Assembly: GCF_011038655.2 (NCBI RefSeq)
Contig: NZ_CP064954.1
Coordinates: forward strand, 1,240,001 to 1,304,000
Reading direction: 5' to 3'
DNA from: Corynebacterium lizhenjunii
GTDB taxonomy: Bacteria; Actinomycetota; Actinomycetes; Mycobacteriales; Mycobacteriaceae
DNA length: 64,000 nucleotides
Numbering within the stretch: position 1 is the first letter of the stretch; every line of letters begins with the position of its first letter. The position numbers and the translations under genes were made by a program. This document shows, piece by piece, positions 16,112 to 25,642 of the stretch. The notes beneath the pieces were generated by a model that had not been told where the DNA came from, ran no database searches, and was given only the letters and a program-made list of their open reading frames with translations.

Positions 16112-18937
16112 TTAGGCGCCGATGGCCACCACCCCGCGCTGGATGGCATCAATGGCGCGGCGGGCGTTGGCCCGGACTTCATTATCAAAACCGGTCTTAT
16201 TAATCTGCTGTAGCAAATCCACCACTTGGCGGCACCAGCGGACAAAGTCACCGGGGGTAAGCTCCGCACCGGACTCATTGGCCGCGGCCAAGCAATACCC
16301 CAAGGGGGCACCGGCGGTCCACTGGTGGATGGCCAGGGAGAAACCGGCATCGGGCAAGCGAGTTATAGGCAACTGGTGGCGCTGTTCGTCCGCGACCAAC
16401 TCATTGTAAATGCGCAGCGTGGCCGCCATTGCCTGCTCCAAAGGCTCCGTGGGCGCTTGCACCTGGCCAGACAAAGACTTGCGGTTTTCGAAGATGCACA
16501 TTGCCGCAATTGCCGCCAGCTCAGCCGGGTCCAGCTCATTCCACACCCCGCGCTTGAGGCACTGAGCAATAAGCAGATCTGCCTCAGAGTGGATATGCGC
16601 CAGACGCACGCCCTCCGGGGTGACGCGTGGGACGCGGGAACCACTGTGTCCATCGAACTCCACGTAGTCCATTTCCTCCAGCAAGTCGATAATGCGCGTG
16701 AAGGTGGTACCCAGGGAATGCTTGGCTGTCGCTACCACCTCGCGGGCACGGGCGAGCTCGGAGTCCTTGCGAGCCACAGTGTGGGCCAGACGCGCTAGGT
16801 TCTCCCGCTGGGCTGCTGGCCATGCGTGCGCCGGGTGGTCCCGCAATGCCTGGCGCAGCGCCGTGACCTCCTTATTGCCACGATCGCGTGGTACCAGGCG
16901 CATCTTTTTCGGACGCGTGAACTGAGTGGTGCGGAAAGACTCCTTAATGTACTTGACTGCGCGGCGGGGATTCTTGGCTGCAAAGCTAGGCAGCCCCATG
17001 TGGCCCACCACCACGGGGGGATTAGCAATGCCAGAGGCGTCAATACGCCCGGACCAGCCCTTCTCCGTGGTCACCCACGGGCGGGGGTCATCGTGATGCT
17101 TGGCAGGGGCATTGACTACCGCCAGCAAGGGGCGGCTGCCCGTCGCAATAGCAATGACATCACCTACGTGCAGACGGTTTAAGACCTTGACTACTTCCTG
17201 GCGGTGGCCGCGGGCCTTATCTTGCTTAGCCTCGCGTTCTGCCGCAGTGAGCTTAAGGCGCAGCTGGATGTAGTCCTCCAGCAGGGCCAAGGCTTCTGCG
17301 GTGGCAGCGCTGAGTGGTTCATCGCCTGGGCCGTCGGGGGCGCCCGGTGCGGTGGCTGCTGTAGAAACGGCCTGTGGCAACAGAGGCAGGACGCGCTCGA
17401 GTTCCGCGCGCAGGTGCTGCTGCGCCCCCAACAGCTCCTCCTCCAGGCGCGCTGCGGCCCGGGAGTCTTCCACCACGGAACTATTGGCCTGGAATTGCGC
17501 GAAAGAACGCTCCAGCAGCCGCAGCGAGCCATCAAACCCACGCAGCCCCAACAGGTTGATTGCCATGTTATAGCCCGGGCGGAAGGTAGAATCCAGGGGA
17601 TACGTGCGCGTGGAGGCCAGCCCCGCCACCGTGCGCGGGTCCAACGCCGGCGCCCACTGCACCACCGCGTTGCCCATGGTATCTATACCGCGCCGCCCCG
17701 CACGCCCAGTAAGCTGCGTGTACTGCCCGGCGGTCAGATCCACGTGGGCCTCTCCGTTAAATTTGACCAGCTTTTCTAACACCACGGTTCGCGCAGGCAT
17801 GTTGATGCCCAGCGCAAGCGTTTCTGTGGCAAAGACCGCACGCACGAGGCCCCGAACAAAGAGCTCTTCGACGATGTGGCGAAATGCCGGCAGCATGCCT
17901 GCATGGTGGGCGGCAAACCCCCTTGCCAACGCCTCGCGCCAGCGGCGAAAGTCTAGAACCTGGAGGTCTTCTTCCGGGATACCCTCCACCCCGGCATCCA
18001 CCAGCGCCTTGATCTCCTCGGCCTCCTGTGGCTCAGTTAGCACCATTTTGGAGCGCAAGCATTGGTACAAGGCGGCATCACAGCCAGCTCGGGAAAAAAT
18101 AAAAGTAATTGCTGGCAGCATATTGCGGCTGCGCAGGATCTCTAGCACCTCCGGGCGCCCCTGTGGCCGGTAGCGGTCTTGGCTGCGCGGGGCACCAGAG
18201 CGGGCATCCTTACCCCCGCCGGTGGTACTGCGGGAGCGAAAGCCGCTGTCACTACCCTGTTCTAGCCGGTCGATAGTGCGAAACAGCCCCTCATTAACCG
18301 TGCCGGGCGAGCCCGGCTCAAACAGCGGGAAGATCTTCCGCCCCACCATCATCCATTGATCCAGCGGAACCGGTCTGTGTTCAGAGACCACCACATGGGT
18401 ATCCCCCCGCACCGTGTTGAGCCAGCGGCCAAACTCCTCTGAGTTCGACACCGTCGCGGACAGGCCAATAATGCGTACCGACTCATGCAGGCTTAGAATG
18501 ACTTCTTCCCAGACCACGCCGCGGGAGGTATCTGCCAGGAAGTGCACCTCGTCCATCACCACGTGGGTCAGGCGCTCTAGCGCGGGGGACTCCGCATAGA
18601 TCATGTTGCGCAGGACCTCGGTGGTCATCACCACAATGTCCGCGTCGGCATTAATGGAGACATCCCCCGTGAGTAGGCCAATGGTTTCCTCGCCGTGTTG
18701 GGCCACCAAGTCATGGTACTTTTGGTTGCTCAAGGCCTTGATGGGCGTGGTGTAGAAGCACTTGGTTCCCCGGGATAGGGCCAGGTAGACCGCAAATTCG
18801 CCCACAATGGTCTTGCCGGCGCCAGTGGGGGCGCACACCAACACCCCCCGGTCTGCGGCAATGGCTTCGCACCCCTCACGCTGGAATGGGTCCAAGGGGT
18901 GCGACAGGCGGGCAGCGAAGGCTTCAACTACATCCAT
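16112..18937 (-). CDS. helY: DEAD/DEAH-box helicase of the Mtr4/Ski2 (HelY) type
   Basis: This 941-residue superfamily 2 RNA helicase has motif I CAPTGAGKT near residue 37, motif II DEVH, motif III LSATVS and motif VI LTGRAGRRGID. These are followed by a long coiled arm and a C-terminal DSHCT domain (QCLKRGVWNELDPAELAAI onward). It should unwind RNA in processing or decay. It lies at the end of the tat-paf block, as in M. tuberculosis where helY follows tatC. A short serine/arginine-rich insertion (SRSTTGGGKDARSGAPRSQ) sits between the helicase lobes. Confidence 0.93.
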   Translation of the reverse strand: MDVVEAFAARLSHPLDPFQREGCEAIAADRGVLVCAPTGAGKTIVGEFAVYLALSRGTKCFYTTPIKALSNQKYHDLVAQHGEETIGLLTGDVSINADADIVVMTTEVLRNMIYAESPALERLTHVVMDEVHFLADTSRGVVWEEVILSLHESVRIIGLSATVSNSEEFGRWLNTVRGDTHVVVSEHRPVPLDQWMMVGRKIFPLFEPGSPGTVNEGLFRTIDRLEQGSDSGFRSRSTTGGGKDARSGAPRSQDRYRPQGRPEVLEILRSRNMLPAITFIFSRAGCDAALYQCLRSKMVLTEPQEAEEIKALVDAGVEGIPEEDLQVLDFRRWREALARGFAAHHAGMLPAFRHIVEELFVRGLVRAVFATETLALGINMPARTVVLEKLVKFNGEAHVDLTAGQYTQLTGRAGRRGIDTMGNAVVQWAPALDPRTVAGLASTRTYPLDSTFRPGYNMAINLLGLRGFDGSLRLLERSFAQFQANSSVVEDSRAAARLEEELLGAQQHLRAELERVLPLLPQAVSTAATAPGAPDGPGDEPLSAATAEALALLEDYIQLRLKLTAAEREAKQDKARGHRQEVVKVLNRLHVGDVIAIATGSRPLLAVVNAPAKHHDDPRPWVTTEKGWSGRIDASGIANPPVVVGHMGLPSFAAKNPRRAVKYIKESFRTTQFTRPKKMRLVPRDRGNKEVTALRQALRDHPAHAWPAAQRENLARLAHTVARKDSELARAREVVATAKHSLGTTFTRIIDLLEEMDYVEFDGHSGSRVPRVTPEGVRLAHIHSEADLLIAQCLKRGVWNELDPAELAAIAAMCIFENRKSLSGQVQAPTEPLEQAMAATLRIYNELVADEQRHQLPITRLPDAGFSLAIHQWTAGAPLGYCLAAANESGAELTPGDFVRWCRQVVDLLQQINKTGFDNEVRANARRAIDAIQRGVVAIGA

Positions 18938-18967
18938 AGCCTCCTAGACTACCCGGTGTGCTGCAGC

Positions 18968-20068
18968 CTAGAGGACGTCGTCGAAGGCTCCGCCGGGCGT
19001 GCCCGGGCCAGGGGTTGCTGGCGGTGGGCTTGGCTGTGCTGCCAGTCCCGGTTGCGGTGTGGGCCTTGAGCTTGCCGATGCCCCCGCGGCCGCCGAAGGT
19101 GCCACCGGCCCCGAGGCCCCCACTGGTCCGGAAGCCACTACTGGGTCGGAAGCGCCGATGGGACCAGAGGCGTGAACTGGGCCGGAACCTTGCTCATCAT
19201 CAAAGTCCATCCACTCCGGACGCCTTTTGTCCCGGCGTCGGTCATTGAGGCGGCAGAATTGATAGGCAAGCTCCACCAGCAGCCACAAGCACAGTGACAT
19301 CGCCATCATGGAATAAGGGTCCGCGGGAGTGGCGATGGCTGCCAGGATCATTAACGCAATAGCGATAATAGAGCGCTTGCCCTTGATCGCCTCATAGCGC
19401 AAAATGCCCATCAGGTTGAGCATGACGATGATAAGGGGGACTTCAAAGCTCACGCCGAAGACGATAATCAGCGCGATGAAGTAGTTGTAGTAGTCACCAC
19501 CCGTTAGCCACGTCTGCTGGTATTCCTCACCAACAGAGAGCAGAAACTCCAAGCCGAAGCTCATAAAGAAGTAGGACATCACGGCGCCGGCTACAAAAAG
19601 CAAGGCGGCGATGGAGACAAAGATATAGGTCCAGCGGCGTTCCCGCTTCTCTAGGCCAGGCACGATGAAGGCCCAGATTTGGTAGAGCCAGAAGGGCGAG
19701 GACAGCACCATGCCGGCCAGCGCACCCACCTTTAAGCGCAGCATGAACATTTCCATTGCGCGGGTAGCCAGCAGGCGGCATTCGCCGTCGGGGCTGGCGG
19801 TTACACGCAGATGCTCTGGCAGCGAACAATACGGGCCGCGCAGAAGTTCACCCAGGGGCGGCAGACCGAAAGGCGCGGTACCGTACCAAATGAAGCCCAC
19901 CACAGTTCCTGCAGCCATAAAGGCCACGGCCAAAATAAGGCGGCGCCGCAGCTCCTGCAAGTGCTCCACCAGGGTCATTTCCCCCGTGGGATTCTTCGGC
20001 TTGCGCTGGCGTTTAACCTTCACGCGTTTTCCTGCAGGCTGGGGCGATTGCAGCCGGGAGCCCACCAT
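18968..20068 (-). CDS. tatC: Sec-independent (Tat) translocase subunit TatC
   Basis: TatC is the twin-arginine receptor in the cytoplasmic membrane. It starts directly after the tatA stop (TAAATG). The conserved MTLVEHLQELRRRLI motif begins at about residue 31 and six membrane helices follow, including FGVSFEVPLIIVMLNLMG. The protein has 366 residues and is longer than usual because of a C-terminal Ala/Ser/Gly/Pro tail of about 80 residues. That tail contains degenerate repeats of VxASGPxGASDP. The tail also carries a copy of the dispersed word described in the findings, in antisense orientation. Confidence 0.96.
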   Translation of the reverse strand: MVGSRLQSPQPAGKRVKVKRQRKPKNPTGEMTLVEHLQELRRRLILAVAFMAAGTVVGFIWYGTAPFGLPPLGELLRGPYCSLPEHLRVTASPDGECRLLATRAMEMFMLRLKVGALAGMVLSSPFWLYQIWAFIVPGLEKRERRWTYIFVSIAALLFVAGAVMSYFFMSFGLEFLLSVGEEYQQTWLTGGDYYNYFIALIIVFGVSFEVPLIIVMLNLMGILRYEAIKGKRSIIAIALMILAAIATPADPYSMMAMSLCLWLLVELAYQFCRLNDRRRDKRRPEWMDFDDEQGSGPVHASGPIGASDPVVASGPVGASGPVAPSAAAGASASSRPTPQPGLAAQPSPPPATPGPGTPGGAFDDVL

Positions 20069-20443
20069 TTACTGCTGCTGTTGGCCTTGGCCCGGCTGCT
20101 GCAGGTAGCCCTGTTGCGGGTAATTTGGCTGCTGCGGCTGCACCTGTGCCTGAGGCTGAACCTGAGGCTGGGCGTAATTCGGCTGTGGGTAACCCTGTTG
20201 CGGGTAGCTCTGCTGCGGATAGGTTTGCTGGGGATAGATTTGCTGCGGCTGAGCAGGCGGCAGCTGCTGTTGCTGCGCGGGTGCTGGCTGCTCATCGTCA
20301 CGGTTCATCTCTTGAACTTCAGACTTGAAGATCCGCATGGAGCGGCCAACGGAGCGAGCCAAGTCCGGAAGGCGCTTTGCGCCAAAGAGCAGCACGATGA
20401 CCAGGAGGATGATGACAATCTCAAGTGGGCCCAAATTACCCAT
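20069..20443 (-). CDS. tatA: Twin-arginine translocase subunit TatA
   Basis: This 124-residue protein has one N-terminal membrane helix ([20 protein letters not shown], with the FG hinge), an amphipathic helix ([19 protein letters not shown]) and a long glutamine/proline-rich tail with repeats of YPQQ(G/S/T). TatA oligomers form the translocation pore with TatC. The tail is longer and more repetitive than in E. coli, which is common in actinobacteria. It is co-directional with pafBC upstream and overlaps tatC end to end. Confidence 0.97.
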   Translation of the reverse strand: MGNLGPLEIVIILLVIVLLFGAKRLPDLARSVGRSMRIFKSEVQEMNRDDEQPAPAQQQQLPPAQPQQIYPQQTYPQQSYPQQGYPQPNYAQPQVQPQAQVQPQQPNYPQQGYLQQPGQGQQQQ

Positions 20444-20469
20444 GGTGGCACTTCCTTTACGATTTTCCC

Positions 20470-21432
20470 TTAAGTATAGAGTTCTTGGGCAGCTGCCTGA
20501 GCAGCCGCCACCGCGTTGACCAAATTTTCTGGCCCTACTATTCGCAATCTATCAGCATGCGACAGTGCGAAACGAACTAGCCATTGCTCTGTAGCAATGG
20601 GCAGGGTCCCACGCACCCACGCTTGCCCTGTGGTACCGGTGTCGGGTCCGGCGGCTGCGGCCAGGGTTATCCCATACTCGGGAGCCAACCAGGTGTACTC
20701 CGGGTGTATTTCTACCTCTGCGGCGTCCAGCTGGGAGTAGCCGAAGGGATTATCCGGGTCAAAGTCCAGTGCGTGCAGGTGTGGGTTGGCTGCGGCGTCG
20801 AGGACCTCCAGGTTGGACATGCGGTCGATGCGATACGTCCGATGCTCCCCGTGCTCATCGCTCCACGCAATAAGGTAGGTGTCCCCATCCCTCAAAAACA
20901 GCCGCGCGGGGTGGACCTGGCGGGCAGACGCTGTGCCGGTAGCGGCAGACCGATAGTCGAAGCGCACCTGGTGGGAGTCCTGCACTGCCTGGTCCAGCTG
21001 GGCGTGCATCTGCGATAGCGCAGACTCTGACTCGCTCAGCGAGTCCACGATAGCTGTCGCCTTGGGGTCCATGATTCCGCGCAGCTTGGCTGCCGCTGAA
21101 CGCACGGCAGTGGGATCCACCAAACCAGGAACCTGTTCTAGCGTCTCCAACGTCAAAAGCAATGCACCAGCCTCCGTGGGGGTCAGGCGCAGAGGCTTGT
21201 CTAGCCCTTGATCATCAAGAATGGCCACGCCTTGGGGCTTGACCACTAAGTCGATGAGGTCCTCGGTATAGTTGCCCACACCCGTGCACATCAAGGCATC
21301 CAACGCCTGCTTGACTTCCTGGTGAGTAATGCCCAAATCGGCGGCGGCTTCAAAAATGGAGGAATTGGGGTGGTTGCGGAAGTAGGGCACCAGATTCAGC
21401 CACTGCACTAATTGCTGATTCTTCGGAATCAC
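20470..21432 (-). CDS. pafC: WYL-domain transcription factor PafC
   Basis: PafC pairs with PafB to activate DNA-damage genes independently of LexA in mycobacteria. The 320-residue protein has an N-terminal helix-turn-helix ([22 protein letters not shown]) and a WYL domain ([36 protein letters not shown]), followed by a C-terminal extension. Its start overlaps the pafB stop by four bases (ATGA). The WYL domain is thought to sense single-stranded DNA; that is family knowledge. Confidence 0.94.
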   Translation of the reverse strand: MIPKNQQLVQWLNLVPYFRNHPNSSIFEAAADLGITHQEVKQALDALMCTGVGNYTEDLIDLVVKPQGVAILDDQGLDKPLRLTPTEAGALLLTLETLEQVPGLVDPTAVRSAAAKLRGIMDPKATAIVDSLSESESALSQMHAQLDQAVQDSHQVRFDYRSAATGTASARQVHPARLFLRDGDTYLIAWSDEHGEHRTYRIDRMSNLEVLDAAANPHLHALDFDPDNPFGYSQLDAAEVEIHPEYTWLAPEYGITLAAAAGPDTGTTGQAWVRGTLPIATEQWLVRFALSHADRLRIVGPENLVNAVAAAQAAAQELYT

Positions 21433-22379
21433 GGGGCTACTCCTTTGCTCAACGCTGCCAGTGCGTCCCGGGCGCTAGGCGGGGACAATACCTCTACCTC
21501 TGGGGCATACCCTATAGCGCTACGCACCAGCCAATCTTGGGAGACCTGGTGAAAGTGCACCAGGGTGGGCTCTGCGGCATCGCGGTCCCCCACACTTTCT
21601 AGCTCCGGTGCGGTGGCGGGAGGTATGCGCACGGTGGCATCGATAAGATCGCGCGGGCTTAAGAACTCGCGAACCACCTGCTGTGGATCCTGACTCGGGG
21701 TAATAAACTCTGGCTTATTCTTAGACAGCCGCGCATCGCTGAGCTTGGTCACGCGGAAACAGCGAGGTTGACCCCGGTGGACGTCGTGCCCCACCACATA
21801 GATACGCCCTCGCGCGGTGACCAGGGCCCAAGGATCGAGCACGCGCTTTTCAGCAGCCGCCCCGGGACGCGGGTGGTAGAGAAAAGTTACCCGCAGCTTT
21901 TTGGTAATCGCCGTGATCAGTGTGCGGGAGGAAGCAGCGTCCATGGATGTCAAGTCATTACTAGCCAGCACACGCTGCTGCCCCCGCGTGGCACCAGTGG
22001 CAGCCAGTTTGGTCCACCCAGTCTGGGAAAACGCGGATAGTCCGCCATGCTGGCCCACGCCACCGGCAAGGCCCAAGACTAGGGCTTCTTCCGGGGTGAA
22101 GCTTACTTCGGGGAGCCGATAGGAGTCCTCATCAATGTGATAGTAGGTACCGCCTGCTCCCTCTACCTGCGAAATGGGCACTCCGGCCAAGCGCAATTCA
22201 CGCACATCCCGTCGCAGCTTCTTTTTGAAGGCGGACTCGCTGCTAGTGCCGTAGCCTTCAACGTTGTCGCGAATCCACTCCGCGCTGCGTTGGGGGTTGC
22301 GTCCACGCTGGGAGGCACCCAGGAGCGCAAAAGTCAGGCGTGTCATCCGCTCCACGGCAGATGATTGTGACGGCGACAT
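21429..22379 (-). CDS. pafB: WYL-domain transcription factor PafB
   Basis: This 316-residue protein has an N-terminal winged helix (RMTRLTFALLGASQRGRNPQRSAEWIRDNVEGYG) and a WYL domain (LRVTFLYHPRPGAAAEKRVLDPWALVTARGRIYVVGHD). It is the partner of PafC and is encoded between pafA and pafC. The overlap with pafC implies stoichiometric translation. The 37-base gap to pafA suggests a common transcript. Confidence 0.94.
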   Translation of the reverse strand: MSPSQSSAVERMTRLTFALLGASQRGRNPQRSAEWIRDNVEGYGTSSESAFKKKLRRDVRELRLAGVPISQVEGAGGTYYHIDEDSYRLPEVSFTPEEALVLGLAGGVGQHGGLSAFSQTGWTKLAATGATRGQQRVLASNDLTSMDAASSRTLITAITKKLRVTFLYHPRPGAAAEKRVLDPWALVTARGRIYVVGHDVHRGQPRCFRVTKLSDARLSKNKPEFITPSQDPQQVVREFLSPRDLIDATVRIPPATAPELESVGDRDAAEPTLVHFHQVSQDWLVRSAIGYAPEVEVLSPPSARDALAALSKGVAP

Positions 22380-22416
22380 GCGTATACAAGCCCTTTCTAG
22401 CGCTGTTTTACCTGTG

Positions 22417-23817
22417 CTACTCCGGCACGTTGGCGGCGTGTTCGTCGATATAGTTTAGCAAGGCATCCAGGCGGGGTGAGGCAGCATCAAAGGGGTCCAA
22501 GAATTCCTCTACCCGCACCTCGGGCCGGTGGATCTTCATGCGCGTCCAGTCCACTGTCACATGGGCCTGTGCGGCGCGGGCATGCTCTAAGAACTGGCCC
22601 CGCATCCAGGCGCGGGTGGTAGGCGGTGCGCTGTCGCGGGCGCGGGTGATGGCGGCATCGCCAATCCAGCGGTTGAGCATACCCCGACGCACCAGCACGT
22701 CTGCTAGTCCCCGCCCGGGTCGAATATCGTGATAGGCCAGGTCAACCTGGGCTAGCTTGGGGTGTGCCCAGTCCCCGCCTAGGCGCTCCCGGTAGCGCTC
22801 CAGCAGGGCCAGCTTGGCCGCCCAGTCCACATCAGCGGCAATGGACGCATAATTCCCGGAGCCGATGGCATCGAGGACGCGGCCCCACAGCGCCACCACG
22901 CGCGCCAGATCTTCCTGGGAGGGATCTCCATCAGGGCGGTGCTCTAGCCAGCGGGCGGCAGCGGCGTGAAATTGGCGTTGGACTTCTAGCGCGCTGAGCG
23001 TGCCGCCAGCAACCAGCTCCAACTCGGTACTGCCGTCGATGTCGCGGGCAATGTCGCGGATACGCACGATGGGGTCCGCGACTTCGAGGTTGGGCAGCTC
23101 AAAACCGGCTTCGAGCATCTCCAACATCAACAACATACTGCCCACCTTCAGCGCAAAGCTGGGTTCCGCCATGTTGGAGTCGCCCACAATAACGTGCATG
23201 CGCCGGAAGCGCTTGGAATCCCCGTGGGGCTCATCGCGGGTATTGATAATGGGCCGGGAACGCGTGGTAGCCGAAGAAACACCCTCCCACACCTGGTCTG
23301 CACGCTGGGAGAGCACAAACTGGGCCGGGCGCGTGGCGGTGGCTGGGGCCACCATGCCCGCCCCGCAGATGAGCTGACGGGTAATCAGGAAGGGCAGCAG
23401 CGAACGCGAAAGATCCTTGAGCACCACTTCCCTACTGATCAGGTAGTTTTCGTGGCAGCCATAGGAATTACCAGCGGAATCAACGTTGTTTTTAAACAGG
23501 TAGACCGTTGCATCAAGGGAGCGCTCGGCCTGGCGGGCTAGGTCATCCACAATGGCATCGCCTGCCCGCTCATAAGCCAAAAGCTGGCTTAAGCTATCGC
23601 ACTCGCCGGTGGCAACCTCCGGGTGCGAACCGACATCGAGGTACAGGCGCGAGGCGTTGGGCAAGAAGATGTTGGAAGAAGAGTACTCGGCCACCACGGG
23701 CTTGAAAAGCTCTCGCGCTACCTCATCCGGGCCAAGTTGGCGTCGCTGCGGGTCCACGGTAGCGGTAATGCCGTACTCGGTCTCTATGCCCATGATCCGG
23801 CGGTGAAAGACAACCAT
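22417..23817 (-). CDS. pafA: Pup-protein ligase PafA
   Basis: PafA joins the C-terminal glutamate of Pup to substrate lysines using ATP, in a glutamine-synthetase-like fold. The 466-residue protein has RRIMGIETEYGITA at the N-terminus (Glu in the metal site), SSNIFLPNASRLYLDVGSHPE, FKNNVDSAGNSYGCHENYL and [11 protein letters not shown]. The start could also be the ATG eight codons later (MGIETEYG). It lies only six bases from pup, with no prcB/prcA genes in between. Confidence 0.96.
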   Translation of the reverse strand: MVVFHRRIMGIETEYGITATVDPQRRQLGPDEVARELFKPVVAEYSSSNIFLPNASRLYLDVGSHPEVATGECDSLSQLLAYERAGDAIVDDLARQAERSLDATVYLFKNNVDSAGNSYGCHENYLISREVVLKDLSRSLLPFLITRQLICGAGMVAPATATRPAQFVLSQRADQVWEGVSSATTRSRPIINTRDEPHGDSKRFRRMHVIVGDSNMAEPSFALKVGSMLLMLEMLEAGFELPNLEVADPIVRIRDIARDIDGSTELELVAGGTLSALEVQRQFHAAAARWLEHRPDGDPSQEDLARVVALWGRVLDAIGSGNYASIAADVDWAAKLALLERYRERLGGDWAHPKLAQVDLAYHDIRPGRGLADVLVRRGMLNRWIGDAAITRARDSAPPTTRAWMRGQFLEHARAAQAHVTVDWTRMKIHRPEVRVEEFLDPFDAASPRLDALLNYIDEHAANVPE

Positions 23818-23823
23818 GGCGCC

Positions 23824-24015
23824 CTACTGTCCACCCTTTTGGACATAAGCGCGCACGAATTCTTCAGCGTTGGCCTCCAGTAGCCCATCAATCTCATCCA
23901 GGAGGTCTTCGGTGCCCGCAGTGGAAAACTGCACCTGTCCGGCGGCCTGGCCACCCTCGGGGCCTTCTGACTCCCCTGAACCGGGACCATGGAGGAATAC
24001 GTTGTCTTGAGCCAT
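23824..24015 (-). CDS. pup: Prokaryotic ubiquitin-like protein Pup
   Basis: This is a 63-residue, mostly disordered tag with a helical C-terminal half (EDLLDEIDGLLEANAEEFVRAYVQ) that binds the coiled coils of ARC and the ligase. It ends KGGQ, so Dop must first deamidate the terminal Gln to Glu before ligation. The N-terminal half is Gly/Glu-rich. AGGAG lies upstream of the ATG (AGTTAGGAGAAGCC). It sits between dop and pafA. Confidence 0.96.
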   Translation of the reverse strand: MAQDNVFLHGPGSGESEGPEGGQAAGQVQFSTAGTEDLLDEIDGLLEANAEEFVRAYVQKGGQ

Positions 24016-24080
24016 GATGGCTTCTCCTAACTCATCGGGAAATAAGGTGAACTTCGATTTTCATACGCCTAGCAGACTTT

Positions 24081-24114
24081 ACTAGTTCTACTAGGCTTTA
24101 CTAGGTCAACTAGG
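24081..24114. repeat. ACTAG repeats at 9-10-base spacing at the dop/pup junction
   Basis: ACTAG occurs at 24081, 24090, 24100 and 24109, three of them as ACTAGG. The last copy overlaps the dop stop codon. The helical spacing could suit a DNA-binding protein, or it may be a simple slippage repeat. Confidence 0.6.
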
Positions 24115-25642
24115 CATGCACGCGCAATTCCGCAGCCAGCCCGGCCTTGTCCAACAGGCTTACTAGCTCGGTTGTAGTTTCTGCCTGCTCAATTGCCGCA
24201 TGTACTGCCGGGTCCGTGGCAGAATCCAGGTGATCGAGATAATAGATGGCAAAGCGCTCACCGCAGCGCAGCGTGACACTTTGCCAGCTCGCGGCCACCA
24301 CGTCTGTGCCAAATTTCTCCGTCACCCGGCCCCGGAAATATGCCCGCGAGCCCCGCGGCGGGTGCACTGCTGCGTAAGCAATCTCTTCCTCAGTAGCCAA
24401 AGTCCGCAACTGCCCTTTGCGCACCAGTGCGTGATAGAGCGAACGCTGCGGATCAATGTCTGCATATTGAATATCCAGCGCTGCCAGGCGCGGATCCTCA
24501 GGGCTTAGCCCCCGGTCCAGGTAGGCCTTGTAGAGGCGGTACTTGGCGCACCAGTCCAACAAATGGGCGGCGTGGAGTGGGGACTGCGCCAAGGCAGCGA
24601 GCGCCTCATCGCAGGCTTCCAACACGGACGCATCAGCGTCCGTGCGCGGCTGCAGGCGGCGGCGGTATTCGCCTAGCAATTCTAGGGCGGTGAGGCGGCG
24701 GGAATCGGCAAGCTCAACGGTATGGGTGAGGTTCACGTCGCGGCTGACGGCGCGGACCTCCGCCACGGCATTGGCCAAGCGCAGGTCGCTAAAGTCCACC
24801 CCGGCTGTGACGGCATCGATAACCAGACTGGTCAGGCCGAGTTTTAGCAGCGTAGAGGTGTGCGCCATGGTGGCGTCACCAATGATGACGTGCAGGCGGC
24901 CAAAGTCGCGGGCGTGAGGCTCATCCCGAGTATTGATTATGCCCCGGTTGAGCGTGGTCTCCAGGGAAATCTCCTGCTCAATGTAATCTGCGCGCTGGGA
25001 AATCTGGAAGCCGTGCCCGGAGCCATCAGCCTCCAGGCCGACCCGGCCGGCCCCCGTTAGCACCTGGCGGGCAACAAAGAACGGGATCAACGCCTGCGCC
25101 AGGACATCAAAGTCCAATTCACGTGAGTACAGATAATTCTCATGCGCCCCATAAGACGCACCCTTGCCATCGACGTTGTTTTTGTACAAACGCAGCGGCG
25201 GGCACGGGTCATGACCAGCCAACACGGAAGTATCTTGAGCATAGAGCGCCTCTACCTCCGCGATGGCCTGCAGCGCAATACGATCGCCCGCCGCATCATA
25301 GACCATGGCCTCCCAGGCGTCGGTGCACTCCGGGGATGAATACTCCGGGTGGGCGTGGTCTACATACCAGCGCGCCCCATTCGCAGTGACTACATTGGCC
25401 ACGCCAATGGCGTTGGGATCTACCACCGGGACAGTCTGATAGCGCTTTAAGTCAAAGCCGCGCTGGTCGCGAAGTGGGTGTTCCTCACTAAAATCCCACC
25501 GGGAGCGGGCCGTGGTGTGCAGCGCCGCATAAGCCACCACCGCGTGCGTGGAGGTCACTATTGGGGACAGTGCTGGGTTGTGCGGACAAGTGATGCCGTA
25601 CTCGGTTTCCGTACCGAGGAATCGCGCTACGGGGTGTGCCAC
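24110..25642 (-). CDS. dop: Pup deamidase/depupylase Dop
   Basis: Dop converts Pup-Gln to Pup-Glu and removes Pup from substrates. The 510-residue glutamine-synthetase-like protein starts [22 protein letters not shown]. It has the Dop-specific loop region after residue 40, [33 protein letters not shown] and a C-terminal catalytic domain. It is distinguished from PafA by the longer N-terminal part. The start overlaps the arc stop by 16 bases. Confidence 0.96.
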   Translation of the reverse strand: MAHPVARFLGTETEYGITCPHNPALSPIVTSTHAVVAYAALHTTARSRWDFSEEHPLRDQRGFDLKRYQTVPVVDPNAIGVANVVTANGARWYVDHAHPEYSSPECTDAWEAMVYDAAGDRIALQAIAEVEALYAQDTSVLAGHDPCPPLRLYKNNVDGKGASYGAHENYLYSRELDFDVLAQALIPFFVARQVLTGAGRVGLEADGSGHGFQISQRADYIEQEISLETTLNRGIINTRDEPHARDFGRLHVIIGDATMAHTSTLLKLGLTSLVIDAVTAGVDFSDLRLANAVAEVRAVSRDVNLTHTVELADSRRLTALELLGEYRRRLQPRTDADASVLEACDEALAALAQSPLHAAHLLDWCAKYRLYKAYLDRGLSPEDPRLAALDIQYADIDPQRSLYHALVRKGQLRTLATEEEIAYAAVHPPRGSRAYFRGRVTEKFGTDVVAASWQSVTLRCGERFAIYYLDHLDSATDPAVHAAIEQAETTTELVSLLDKAGLAAELRVHA

